Source: Sympetrum striolatum (taxonomy: Eukaryota; Arthropoda; Insecta; Odonata; Libellulidae). Taken from it: a stretch of DNA of 64,000 nt. Positions 47,601 to 58,194 of the stretch are shown here, in pieces (position 1 is the stretch's first letter; each line of letters begins with the position of its first letter). The notes under the pieces were generated by a model. That model was given only the letters and a program-made list of their open reading frames with translations, was not told the DNA's origin and did not search any database. The DNA lies in the NCBI GenBank assembly GCA_947579665.1, contig OX388349.1, positions 76,326,841 through 76,390,840 on the forward strand, written 5' to 3'. A program made the position numbers and the translations under genes.

Positions 47601-50555
47601 TTCTCCCTTTTTAACGAGCATTTAAATTAATCCGTACTCTTCCCTTTTTTAACTCGGTGGAATGATTATTCCTTACAGTGAAAAGGGAGGTGTTTTTATT
47701 TCGGAAATTTAAGAGGATTAACGAGAAGATTCGGTGATGACATTACAATATCGATTTTATGGGGAAAATAGCAATTAATGAGTCAAAGATCATGACGGAA
47801 ATGATTGACATATTTGCATGATTTCCCAATGTTAGATGTAATTGAACATTTCCTTAACGTCAATACGTCAAGCATGCCCCCTGCACCGTATTCTTTCTTG
47901 GGATGAGTTTATAAAGATTGTTGAATTTAATTTTAAAGAAATTTATGATTTTTTACTTCATGAACTTCCATTGAAATTTTCAACATTTATTCTTATTCGT
48001 CGTAGATCTGAAGTAATGGTTTGCATTATTAATGAATTAGATGTAAAGCGATAATTCACGATAATGACCAAAATAAGAAGAAGTCATTCATGCTTTTCTT
48101 TGCGGGGATTCTCTTAATAATGTGATCTTTGATCGTAAGAATGTATAAATATGAGGAAAATGTTTTGGAGGGATTCACATTCTAAAATAAAGAGAATAGA
48201 AGAGCGTTGGAACTTCAATTCTGCTCTTTACCCTCCGAAGAGGTAAATGTGACGCATAAAATCACGATGAATTCGTAACCAGAATCGCGTTATAATGTAT
48301 GCAGCCATGCGTGATTTAAATAGAGTTAAAAATTAAAGAGACGTTTTTGAAGCAAACTTAGATGGAATATCGCTCTATTCGAGGATTAGCTTGCAAATTC
48401 CCGAAACATCAATATGAGGAATGCGAATCCATGCTTTTGGAAATAGAAATTGCGTTTTCGCGAAACTGCACTCGAGTGGTGATGTAAAACGTCATTCGTG
48501 TCACCGCGAACAGAGTAAAATGAGACGTAATGAAGTGAGAGCGTGATCTGCATTTAAACGTGTGCATATCGCACGCTCAATCAAACTTCGTGGAGTATTT
48601 TGGAAATCCGATAATTATTCCCAAAACCTTTTCATCAATTTTTGTTGGCCTAAATAATCCGTTATGATTCATTCGGGGAATTGAATAATATGAATTAGTA
48701 GTATAAATTACTAAAGTTATCATGGTGTGGGGTTTAAACATTGCACAAGAAGGACCCCAAAAATAGGGTTCATTAAATCCGGTTTCTCATTTCGAAATTA
48801 AGATGTTTTTATGCAACAAAATATTAAATAAAACTGTGAATAGATTTAGCCGATTATTCTAATATTTTATTGTTATATTAAGTTTTTTAAAGTACTACTG
48901 TAAATGATCGCTCTACGTTTAAATTACGACTGCATTAATGTTTTCTATAAAACTTAGAAAACTTATACCCTCGTCAAGGGGGCTACCAATGGCCTTCGCA
49001 ACAGTTACCTCTTTTTTCCTCTTTAATATTGCTTTTGTTGATTCGCATTAGTTTATCAATAAGTTATTGATGAATGTTCCTTTAAAAAGAGAACGCATAA
49101 GCGACAAGCATCAAGAGCCTATGTTTATTGTACCGTTGTCAATAACGACTATAATTTCTTTGAGAAAGATCACAGTATGTTCATCTGAGGTCTGCTTTGT
49201 CCGGCAACAATTCCTCTTTCGCATTCTTCTTCATTCCTTGTACCGATCCCCGAGGGAGGTGTTCATTTCACGGATGCCGTTTGTCACTGAATCGCGCCAC
49301 GGTGTTAAAACCACGAGGTCAAGCGTCGTGCTCTATCTCGCCTTCTTCAACCTCATCTCGTCTCCGTGCATTTATTCGGACCGATCGGACGGTTTCCTTA
49401 CAAACGCTTTCATTCCTGAATTCGTGTCACGTGATTAGATCAAAGGTAGATTGACAATTCTTAATTTTTATTTCGGATACTAATTCAGGTATCGTCGAGA
49501 ATATCACATCGTAAGTAGAAGCTTCCAGATATAAAGCAGGACTTAAGTATCTGAAGTGCAACATTAGATTATAATACTTATTTGACGGCAATTGTTATGC
49601 TTTTTCTTTCCAGTTTTAGGCTTTGTCTTATCCAGCTTCACTTTATTGATTTATTCTTGGGATTTTGACATTTCATCTTAAATGGCATATACCCCTGTGT
49701 TTCTTAATGCAATTTATCCTTAGGTATTACATACATACATTTAATACATGTTGTTTCTACCTATTTTTCCAATCGACTAATGCATCGGAGATATAGTCCA
49801 ATCTTATTTTTTGCATCCTTATCTGATACATTCTTAATATAGTTATTTGAAATTTCATTTCAGATAAGTCTGATTTATTTCTTTTAATTTTGTTGGTCAG
49901 CACCATAAGATATACAACATATTGTTGGAACTGCCGTTTCATTATAAAACTTTATCTGAGTTTTCTTTCCTTAAGTTTTCCCTGTTGTTTTCCTTGTCTT
50001 TTCTGCAACTCAAACTAAAAAGGTTAAGTTAATAAAGAAGAAGCATCTATGTGGAGGAAGCCCAGTTTCTGTTTTTATTACATCGGTACATTTTTTCTGT
50101 ATCGCGATCTAGTTTTCTATGTTATACTGACAGTAGGTCAACGATGTCGTTCTAATAATAATCCCTGGAATATTACATGACTCCCTAGGCATACAGATTG
50201 CAGGATCCAGAATGTTTGGCAGCTTTCCCAACATCTTAGGTGCTTTTCTGCCAAAATTAAATGCCATCGAAAAGGTTTTTTTCGCGTGAGGAAGATTTCT
50301 TGAGAACAAGACCAAAGATTTTAAAATGCCCGCGACACCGTTGTAAAATGATACTTTGAATATCGGAGAATATGCAAGAGTACGAATGTTTCTTCACGAA
50401 GAGCGATTAAATTTAGTTGGATGTCTCTTTATGCCAAGATGAAGTACCGAGAGTAGCGATATTTTTATTTTCGTCTCAAATCAAAAAGGATTCGATATTG
50501 GAAAGGAGTTGCGATCGGCACTTATTCGTCAATGATTCTATGTATCCTATGAAAA
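44605..50555. other. Non-coding region, mixed composition
   Basis: No gene could be supported. 45386-45600 on the minus strand is open for about 70 codons (LKPNCTAGKLSLWLIYIFPS... to LRLTQCGIF), but I recognise no family, although a decayed transposon is possible. 47215-47480 and 48440-48560 are balanced-composition patches with many CpGs. 45987-46028 holds an 8-bp inverted repeat (CCCGAGGG/CCCTCGGG). The remainder is AT-rich. Confidence 0.4.
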
Positions 50556-50557
50556 AA

Positions 50558-50776
50558 TGGCCGTTTAGCATAATTGGTTAACGAAGCTTCCCAGATAGAC
50601 GAAGATCCCGGCTTGGTTTACCGTCAGACTTTTTTAAGTCCGTTTTTCCCTTGGGTTTTTCTTTGGTGCACGCCCTAAAGCGCAAGGCTACCTCAACTCT
50701 TTTCCTTGATCTTATTGATGCGTCTCACCTTCGGCAGTGGAGATGATACTACAAACTACAATAAATATACATAAAC
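50558..50776 (+). mobile_element. tRNA-derived SINE, near full length
   Basis: It starts TGGCCGTTTAGCATAATTGG with an A-box-like TAGCATAATTGGTTAACG, then AGATCCCGGCTTGGTTTACC with a mutated B-box. The non-tRNA body is GTCAGACTTTTTTAAGTCCG, TTTTTCCCTTGGG and about 120 further bases ending in AATAAATATACATAAA. The head and the first part of the body match the copy at 57599-57706. Pol III transcription followed by LINE-dependent insertion is the known mode for such elements. No target duplication is obvious around this copy. Confidence 0.7.
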
Positions 50777-50999
50777 CAACCAAGGAGGCAATATTAGTGC
50801 ATGAATTTTTCAAACACATTGTGTATGTACTATGGGTAATAATTTATAGAGACTTTCATAAGTCATCGATCTGTAATATGATGCCAAATATCTTATAGTA
50901 CATTTTTGTTTCAATTTTCACTCTAGTTGCGTTTTCCATTTCATATGCATCATTTGAAAACATATGTCGTCATCGACTTTATCATACTATGCCAAGGCT

Positions 51000-51600
51000 G
51001 TACCAGATCAATATCCTTCAGCCGATACCCGTTATTCGACCCGCGAATGCAATTCTCAAAAACGCTATCGATTATTCGAAGACCCTGTTTTCCACAAAGC
51101 CTCACTGCTTCTGATTAAAAGATCGAAAGGTAATTGGACTGAGCGCTTAACCAGTTCGATTCCCATTTTGGGAATTGCGCGGGAGACAAAGGGAGGCCAA
51201 TCACGCGCACGCCGCACTACCATCTAATTATCCAATTAAAGGCGGAATAAAAAATCGATCGGGTCCGCGATAATTGATCGGATATAGCTCGCCGTGAATT
51301 TTGATATCGGGCGGGTATTAATTCGGTTGGCGATAAACGCCTCGCTCATTTGGAAATGCCATTCGGAATGCTGCTCGAGTAATGGCTCGTATCCATGCCA
51401 ATCTTTGTTTACGGTCGTCATCCTAAACGCCCAAAAGTGCCAAATTACTCGAATGCCTCGGACGCTCTCTTTAATTTGCGATTCGTCTTCTAATCGACGT
51501 CCAAATTCATTCTGCCAGTCGATGACGACGCCAGGAATTTCATTTTGCGATCGAATCCGAGAGATAAATCGTAAGTGAGGGGATTTTGCGGATTTCCGTG
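51000..51600. promoter_or_regulatory. Candidate conserved regulatory island
   Basis: About 600 bp of balanced composition inside AT-rich DNA, with clustered TAATTATCCAATTAAAG, ATCGATCGGGTCCGCGATAA, TTGATCGGAT and AAATTACTCGAATG words and many CpGs. Overlapping open frames on both strands (94 and 87 codons on +, 61 on -) have no domain and look incidental. The pattern resembles developmental enhancers of insects, but only cross-species conservation or chromatin data could show this. Confidence 0.25.
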
Positions 51601-51604
51601 CGAT

Positions 51605-54600
51605 TATGACAAATTGAGCGGCAGAGCGAATGTTCTCTTAGCACCGATGTTCACTCCCTTCACCAGACCTGATATAATGCTATGAATATCGCCGTGTTTC
51701 AAGGTGATTATATCCTTTTAGTCTTTGATTGAAGGAGATTAGCAAAGAGATGGAAGGAACGTCAAGATCAGTTGAAAATGTACCACTGTGTTCCATGAAT
51801 TTTTCAGAGAGGCAATCGATTTGCCAATAAACATCAATTTGATATCTGTTTGAGTGTATGCGCTTCCGTTATACCTTAAAACTTGTCATTTTTTAAACTA
51901 AGTAGGGCTGAAGTAAGCTCAATCGTGTACTTATAATGAAATTAGGAATTTATAAAGCTACTTATTGGATAAAAAATTGGCCAAGCTATCAAATTACTAT
52001 AGGAACTATAGCATAAATGTTCGAAATAACTTAATTTTATTATATTTCCAGTTATAAATTACATTTATCTTTATACGTCATGTATTTTTATTTTGATCGG
52101 GTAATATAGGTTTAAAAAAGTTAATTTTGCTATTTTTCCTTCGATAGGAAATTCCAAATACATATGTTCATGCATTTAGCTATAAAAGATGTATACATAG
52201 GTATATCGAGGTCTCTCCCTCTACCGGAAAGCATTAAAAACATAAGAGCTTAATGAGTGAAACAACCAATAGGAGTAATTAAAGAATTCATGGAACGATC
52301 GATGGTCTCATAGTTAGGTGAATGTAGTTATTTTCTAATTGAATTTTAACACGCGTAGTACATTCGTGTTAATTTACGATTTGTGTCTCAATAAAGATAC
52401 CCTGAGAAGTATAGGGAAATAAATTGTATTACGATGCTTATCATAAAAGTACATGATAAAAGCATTGCAAGCTGATAACATAGTCTTCAAGTGTTTCAAT
52501 GACGGTAAAAGAGGAACTTCCCCAACATAAGTCGTTTGGAATGTTAACTTTTCCTGCTAAAGGAATGGTATTTGTAAATGGTACAAAATGTCCAAACCAC
52601 AACATTCATTTCCTCACATTCCGATACATTCCCAAATATTTCGTTTTCTCATCAAAGTCTGAATTTGTATATTCCGATTTCCGTGAAAGAGGAATGCTTC
52701 ACTCCGCTGTTAAATTAATACAGCGATGGTGAAAAATTCAGTTTTCTCTCTATAGATGAAAACCATTCGTGGTTACTCCCGTCAAACAGATCTTTCACTG
52801 ACAATCCAAATTAAAAGCATCAGAAGATACCGTCTGGCCTCATCTGGTCGTTGCAGTTTATTTCGTCGGTGCAAATAAAACGAAAGCCCTTGGGCGCTGT
52901 TGCCAATTGGCTCTATTATAACGTTATCTTTCAGCCCACAGAATGACGATCGTACGCAAACATGTTTCTCTTGATTTCACACAATCTTTTATTTTCGCCC
53001 GATTCTTTCACATTTGTTAGGTTTTTCCAGCTCTAACGCCGATGTTGACCAGACTTTTCTTTTAATTTTTCTTTGCTTTTTCGGTTTGCTCGGTTTCGCA
53101 GGCGTTTGATTGGTTTTCGACTTTTTTATCTCTTTTTTGCTGCGGATATCTCGGAAAATATCGGCCAGTCAATTTCCAAAATGATCGGCAAAAAATGTGC
53201 GGTTGTTTGCAGCTTTTTGGAGATAAAAAGAACCCTTAGAGAATTTCTGGGGAAAGTGGTGCGACGAATAAAATTCGGGTTTTAGTGAGTGGTCGGTCGT
53301 TACACGAGAATTGACAAGTAGCCATCAATAGTTAAAAATGCCTGGAATCCGGAATAAATTTGCCTTCTTGCGGTTGACATGGTAAAAGAAGGTTCTTGTA
53401 ACTTATATATGAGTATTGAAACATAAAAAAGTATATAGAAATCGGTAAAAATGAATCTATCGTGATTAACCAACCTAAAAATAATTAAAACTATTCTTTG
53501 AATTGTTAAGCATAATGGTACCGTCAGTAATTCAGTAGTAATGGTTTTATATAGACATTTATAGTACAGCTATATTTTCTACAACAAAAAATCTCACCTA
53601 CATGTAAGTTAATATACCAGAGACTCAGATAGACATAATTCTACAAGTTTTCTAAGTAATCCTTAGCGATTGAGCTGTATATTGAGACCCTCTTCTTTCC
53701 ATTGACAACTAATGCTCTTACTCAAACCCAATTACCATTTTCTAACTTACTAGTTCTTCTCGCTCGCCACGCTTTCACTCAAATGCTTACGGTAGGGACT
53801 GATTAATTAAAGATTTTCTTACGTGCTCCATATTCAGCGCATGTATTGATTTTTGATGATTTTTTAAGAACATAGAGCGTAGATACTTTAGCTAGTTCTA
53901 CAATCCAGTGCTCGTTCTCAATTTACATATTAAAACCGTGGCTCTCTCTGAGTAATAACTCCACTCATCGCTTATTAAGAAAATGCCTTGCTTAGGTAAA
54001 AAAACACTTACATGCTTACACAAATTTATCTAAGCCGGCCAGATGTTTCTCAATTAAAACAATATAATAACATATTTCATTACTAATTACATATTCAGCA
54101 ATATATAACAAAATATTTTATAAAATTTTGTGTAGCTCAGTTTTGTATCAAGGGATTTTTTTATTATTACGGAGAAAGCATCTTTCTTTAGCAATGGATT
54201 TATTTTATTTATTTTTTATAATTTTTTTCTCTTTTATATGTCAGAGATCACCTTCTACTATTTTCGCTGTTCATTCTGTACCTAAGAAACATTCTTGAAA
54301 AGCGTGAAAATATTAATATGAAAAGAAGGTTTGTATACTATCTTATACTTGCAGTAAAATTCTTCCCTGAATAACTTTACGCATTTATATAAAAATATAC
54401 CCTATTTTCTAATGCCAGCGTTTTTTTAAGAAAATAAATTTGGAAATGCGAAATCGGTCGTAGCAAGTAATTGGTTCCTAAATAAGAATTTACAGCTTTG
54501 ATGTTTTAAATTGTTCTTACAATGAAAAAGGATGCCAAAAAGTTGTTCCATTTAAAGCAATCAAAGATGAGCGAAGCCTTGATGAGAATCCTTTGAGTCC

Positions 54601-54840
54601 ATGCGCGTACATTTAGCAAAAAAATCGTTACTCGAGTAAGTACTTGTTAGTTTAGAAAGGAAATAATCCTCTAAAAACAGTTAACCTTGGTTACTGAAGT
54701 ATCGCAGTTTGATCTGAGACGGAATCGTTCGCTATTCACAGTTTTTGCAAATGGCTCCGATGAAAATAGATTCTTGCAGACCAAGTCTTTGTTGAGTGTG
54801 CCAGTACTTAGCTTAGAGTACCTCTTCAGTCGTAATACTG
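51605..54840. other. Non-coding region
   Basis: No gene supported. 52840-53290 is a patch of higher GC with a 70-codon frame of no known family. 53300-54840 is AT-rich and featureless to inspection. Confidence 0.45.
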
Positions 54841-55114
54841 CTGACTCGTAAGTTGGAAATGGATCCTACCTTGCAACGATCAAAGGCTATTTCGAAGAAC
54901 CACTCTCAGAAGAGGAGGAAAAATATCTCTCCCTTGGGTGGAGCCATCATTTCGGCGATAGTTCCTCATATCTCTAGCATATCACTCGAAAAAGGCCTCA
55001 CCTTGTTAACTTTCCATCCTCTCCACTCTTTTCCAACTGAATTCCCCTTCGCCCCCGCACGCACCGCCTCTCGGCGCACATAGTCGGAAGTAACTCGAGG
55101 GTTAGTGCCCGTAT

Positions 55115-55205
55115 CGAGGGGGGCGATGCTAAAGGGGGCATGCCGAGAAGGGGGGCCTGCCGAGGGGCGGCTTGCAGAGGGGCGGACGCCGATGGGGGAA
55201 AAGGT
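55115..55205. repeat. G-rich degenerate tandem block
   Basis: Runs of four to six G recur every 16 to 20 bases (GAGGGGGGCGATG, AAGGGGGCATGCCGAG, AAGGGGGGCCTGCCGAG, GGGGCGGCTTGCAGA, GGGGCGGACGCCGA, TGGGGGAAAAGG). They are separated by related GC(A/C)TGCCGAG-type spacers, which points to a decayed minisatellite. G-quadruplexes with long loops are possible. Confidence 0.75.
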
Positions 55206-55396
55206 TGTTAGGCAGAAAATGATGGAGGGCTCGGTGTTTGTGGAGTGTGCGTGCATTTGGGAAGGCTTTTTGGCCCACTTGGCGGGGAATATGAAGTGCA
55301 AGCCTTCGAGTTGATTGCTCCCTCAGGTAAATGCGCCGGCCGATGGTGTTACCGGACATCCGACGAGGTTTGCCTTATTTTGCGTCGCTCTCACAC

Positions 55397-55456
55397 ACCC
55401 CCTTCCCCCTACGCCCCCCTTCCCCCTACGCCCCCCTCTTCCCCCACCCTCTGCAG
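55397..55456. repeat. C-rich tandem repeat, 17-bp unit
   Basis: CCCCCTTCCCCCTACG (55398-55413) is followed by CCCCCCTTCCCCCTACG (55414-55430) and a diverged third unit, CCCCCCTCTTCCCCC. It lies about 200 bases downstream of the G-rich block on the same strand. Confidence 0.85.
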
Positions 55457-55459
55457 AAT

Positions 55460-56150
55460 TTTGATCGGTGAGATGAAAGGCTTTCATTCGGGCACTTTTT
55501 CCAAAAGGGAGAAATTAAATGAATTCCGCTCTCCTGCACTTCTTTCCCCGTCCATTAATTATGTCTCGGAAAGAAAGTGGGTTTTCGCGAAAGAGTTAAA
55601 CTATTAGGGGCTTTTAGATTGCGATTTAATGAAGAACGCTGGCCAATCAGGCGGTGGAGGAACGATATTACGGAGGAATGAAATACATTGCGGAATTAAG
55701 TGAATCCGGCAGTTTATTATCTAATGAATTCCGTTACCGGGAAATGAGAGCGGAGGAAAGTGAATTAAAGGCTGGTTTCTCGGAAATTCGAATGAATTAA
55801 AGCTTAGTAACTGTAACTGTGGAAATGAAAAGTTTAATAAAATTTCGGATGAACGTGATGAACGGAGATAAATAAAGAAATACGTTCAGAAGGTTTACTT
55901 CAATTTTCATAGTATATTCCATTTTAACTGTAATTATGTTTTTGCTTGCCAACACCTTCCAAATCCAGATATTAACATCAAATATATTTTTAAAACGTAT
56001 GTCATGAATGAAAACTTGAATGACATAATTTCATGTTTAGTTATCCACTATTGGCTGAATGATGCAAGAATAAACTAAATCATTACCGTACTGAAAGGAG
56101 ATGTGACAGCGTAATTATAGCAACATTAACTATTTAGCTATGTGTTGTTG
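55460..56150. other. Non-coding stretch with a regulatory-like patch
   Basis: 55600-55805 contains clustered AATTAA, ATTGCGG, GGAATTAAG and TTACCGG words and a CCAAT-type sequence (GGCCAATCAGG). It looks unlike the surrounding AT-rich DNA. 55806-56150 shows nothing. Confidence 0.35.
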
Positions 56151-56151
56151 T

Positions 56152-56650
56152 TACCGTATTTTACGGACTATAAGACGCACTTTTTTCTTCAAAAATTGAC
56201 TCCCAAATTCTGGTGCGTCTTATACTGGAAATTAATATAAAAATTTCCAGTGTTTGATTTAAATTCCCAGCAGTCTTAAAAAAGGCCATATTGGGCCATA
56301 TTCGATGCCGCGGGAAACCTATCTCTATCTGGGATTGGGTTGGATGGACGTGGTATGAAATTATGAATTGACCGAGTGTGTACAGAAGTAAATGTGCTTT
56401 ATTGAAGAAGAGATCTCTCTTTTATTTGAAAAATTTTGTGAAAGAGAAAGGCAGGCAAATACAGAGCCTTTTGTTGGAATAAGAAGAAAGTTCAGATGAC
56501 GATTTTCAGGGATTTTAAAGTTCAGTTTGGTTGTATAAACTAAGATAATTTTTAGTTTGGCTTTGCAATCTAATAATAAAATGGTAAATATGTTATATTT
56601 TTCAATTGCTTAGAAATTAAGGTGCGTCATAAAGTCCGTAAAATACAGTA
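56152..56650. mobile_element. TIR DNA transposon, non-autonomous, 499 bp
   Basis: The first 29 bases (56152-56180, TACCGTATTTTACGGACT...) and the last 29 (56622-56650) are inverted repeats with 26 matches, both ending in ACGCAC internally. TA is present at each extremity and may be the target duplication, which would fit Tc1/mariner-like or related superfamilies. TIRs beginning CCGTATTTT-CGGAC-TAAGACGCAC are, from memory, seen in many animal genomes. The interior has no transposase frame. The high TIR identity suggests a fairly recent copy. Confidence 0.85.
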
Positions 56651-56654
56651 TTCC

Positions 56655-57520
56655 CTAAAGAGGACTGATGAACATTTGTTTGTCATTAAATTAGTTGTAT
56701 TTTTCATTCGTAGATCACTGTCTCTTAAAACCATCTATATATATGTAAACTGTTCATGTCAAGTTTCAGGGTTTCATGTTTTTCAATAAAATGGAAATAA
56801 ACTTTGTCTATCCTATAAATGTACACACATACTTGAATTACTTTTAGAATTATGAACAATATTAAGAGAAAATGAGTCCAGCTTCATATTGTTTCGGTTC
56901 TTGTATTCTTCTTGTTTCTCTTTTCCTGCGTGATATTTCTCTGCAGTGTTATAAGGTGACAGTATGAATTCCACACTATTCCGATTGCTTCATTTAGGGG
57001 TCCAATAATATCCAGATGAAAATGTCCCATTCATTCCACACTCATTTGTGCTTTTCAAGTAGTCGATTCGTGGTCTAGAATAGGCTCTAATCGCAGTGTA
57101 AATCACCGCTGTTGCCGTAGCAATTAATCGCAGTCCCAAATGAATAGTTCTCCGTCGCACACCCAAAGACGTTCCAATTTGACACCGTCTCCATACCAAC
57201 TTCCAAACCAATCAGCATAAATGCGTTCTCCCGATGTCTATCTTTTCGCGACCTTTTGCGAAATTCCGTTTTTCTTCGCTATCTGAAGGAACTTCTGACC
57301 CTCGGCGTCCCCTTCGAGGGCTCTCCAATCCTCTCAGACAAGCGTCTCAGATGCATCGCTCGCTTTCCACTCGGTAATGCAGCTGAATTTGAGAGGTCAC
57401 TTTCTAAACGAATTTACATAAAATGACGGAGCTAAGTTATTTCTATCCGACATACGTGCAAAAAAAATACAAATGGTATTTTCCCAAAGGAATGCGAAAT
57501 TGCGAATGCGGATTTCCAAT
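56655..57520. other. Non-coding stretch
   Basis: No gene or repeat supported. 57190-57420 has higher GC and many CpGs. The minus-strand frame at 56990-57211 (73 codons) has no recognisable motif. Confidence 0.4.
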
Positions 57521-57522
57521 TA

Positions 57523-57719
57523 AATTCGTAGCTTAAGGAAAGGGTTGAGGTGACTTTGCGCATAAGGGCGCGCACCCAGGAAAATTCCTCGTTAAAATGT
57601 CCTGGCCGGGTAGCCTAGATGGTTAAGGCAGCCTCGCGGATAGAGGAAGATCCCGGGCTCGATTCCCGGCACTGTCAGGCTTTTTTCAAGTCCGTTTTTC
57701 CTTGGGAATTCGTAGCTTA
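57523..57719 (+). mobile_element. SINE-containing insertion with 13-bp target duplication
   Basis: AATTCGTAGCTTA occurs exactly at 57523-57535 and 57707-57719, enclosing 171 bp. The 3' part (57599-57706) is a tRNA-derived SINE head: TAGCCTAGATGGTTAAGGC (A-box), GATCCCGGGCTCGATTCCCG (B-box), then CTGTCAGGCTTTTTTCAAGT and CCGTTTTTCCTTGGG. It is nearly identical in pattern to the 50558 copy. The first 63 bases (57536-57598) are not in that copy. The insertion stops at CCTTGGG, about 120 bases before the end of the other copy. A 13-bp duplication is the known signature of LINE-mediated integration. Confidence 0.8.
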
Positions 57720-57891
57720 CTTAGAATGTTTCTCTTTCGTTAATTATGAAAGAACCTCTAATAAAGCCTCAAATTTCTGCCTGTCATATTTTGGGCTCAT
57801 AAAGTCCCAAATCCGGTGAACGGTTCATCAAACTCTTAGCTTATGATAAAGGTGGGAAACTAAAACTCATTGACTAATAGTAAGACACGAA

Positions 57892-58192
57892 TTTTTACTT
57901 TCTCCCTATACGCAGTAGGAGTTTAGTGTTTAGGAGTTATTCTTCAATAATGGTTAACCGGAAGTTGTTGTTTATCCAGAAATTGAAGTTTTTCATACTT
58001 ATCTCTGTCAGAATGCAATGTAGGTACATACAATTATATACCAAAGTTGTAGATAATGTTTTTTACTACAAAGCTTGTATGAAACATTTTCCTGTAACAC
58101 TCATTGTTTTGGAGTTATTTATATAATACCGGCATAGGCTTATGTTTTCAATAAATACGGAGAAAGTCATGTGTTGGCCACATCAGATTTTT
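57892..58192 (+). mobile_element. Dispersed repeat family, copy 2, internally deleted
   Basis: It starts TTTTTACTTTCTCCCTATAC and then jumps to the 3' half of the family: AACCGGAAGTTGTTGTTTATCC, GAATGCAATGTAGGTACATA, ACATTTTCCTGTAACACTCA, TACCGGCATAGGCTTATG. It ends GGAGAAAGTCATGTGTTGGC and CACATCAGATTTTT. About 240 bp including the microsatellite are missing relative to copy 1. Sequence identity to copy 1 in the shared part is visibly high. Confidence 0.75.
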
Positions 58193-58194
58193 CA

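Noticed and set aside
57601..57675. Possible functional tRNA gene (A- and B-box present)
   Set aside because: There is no acceptor-stem pairing, the anticodon loop is unclear, and the flanking 13-bp duplication and shared non-tRNA tail show it is a SINE.
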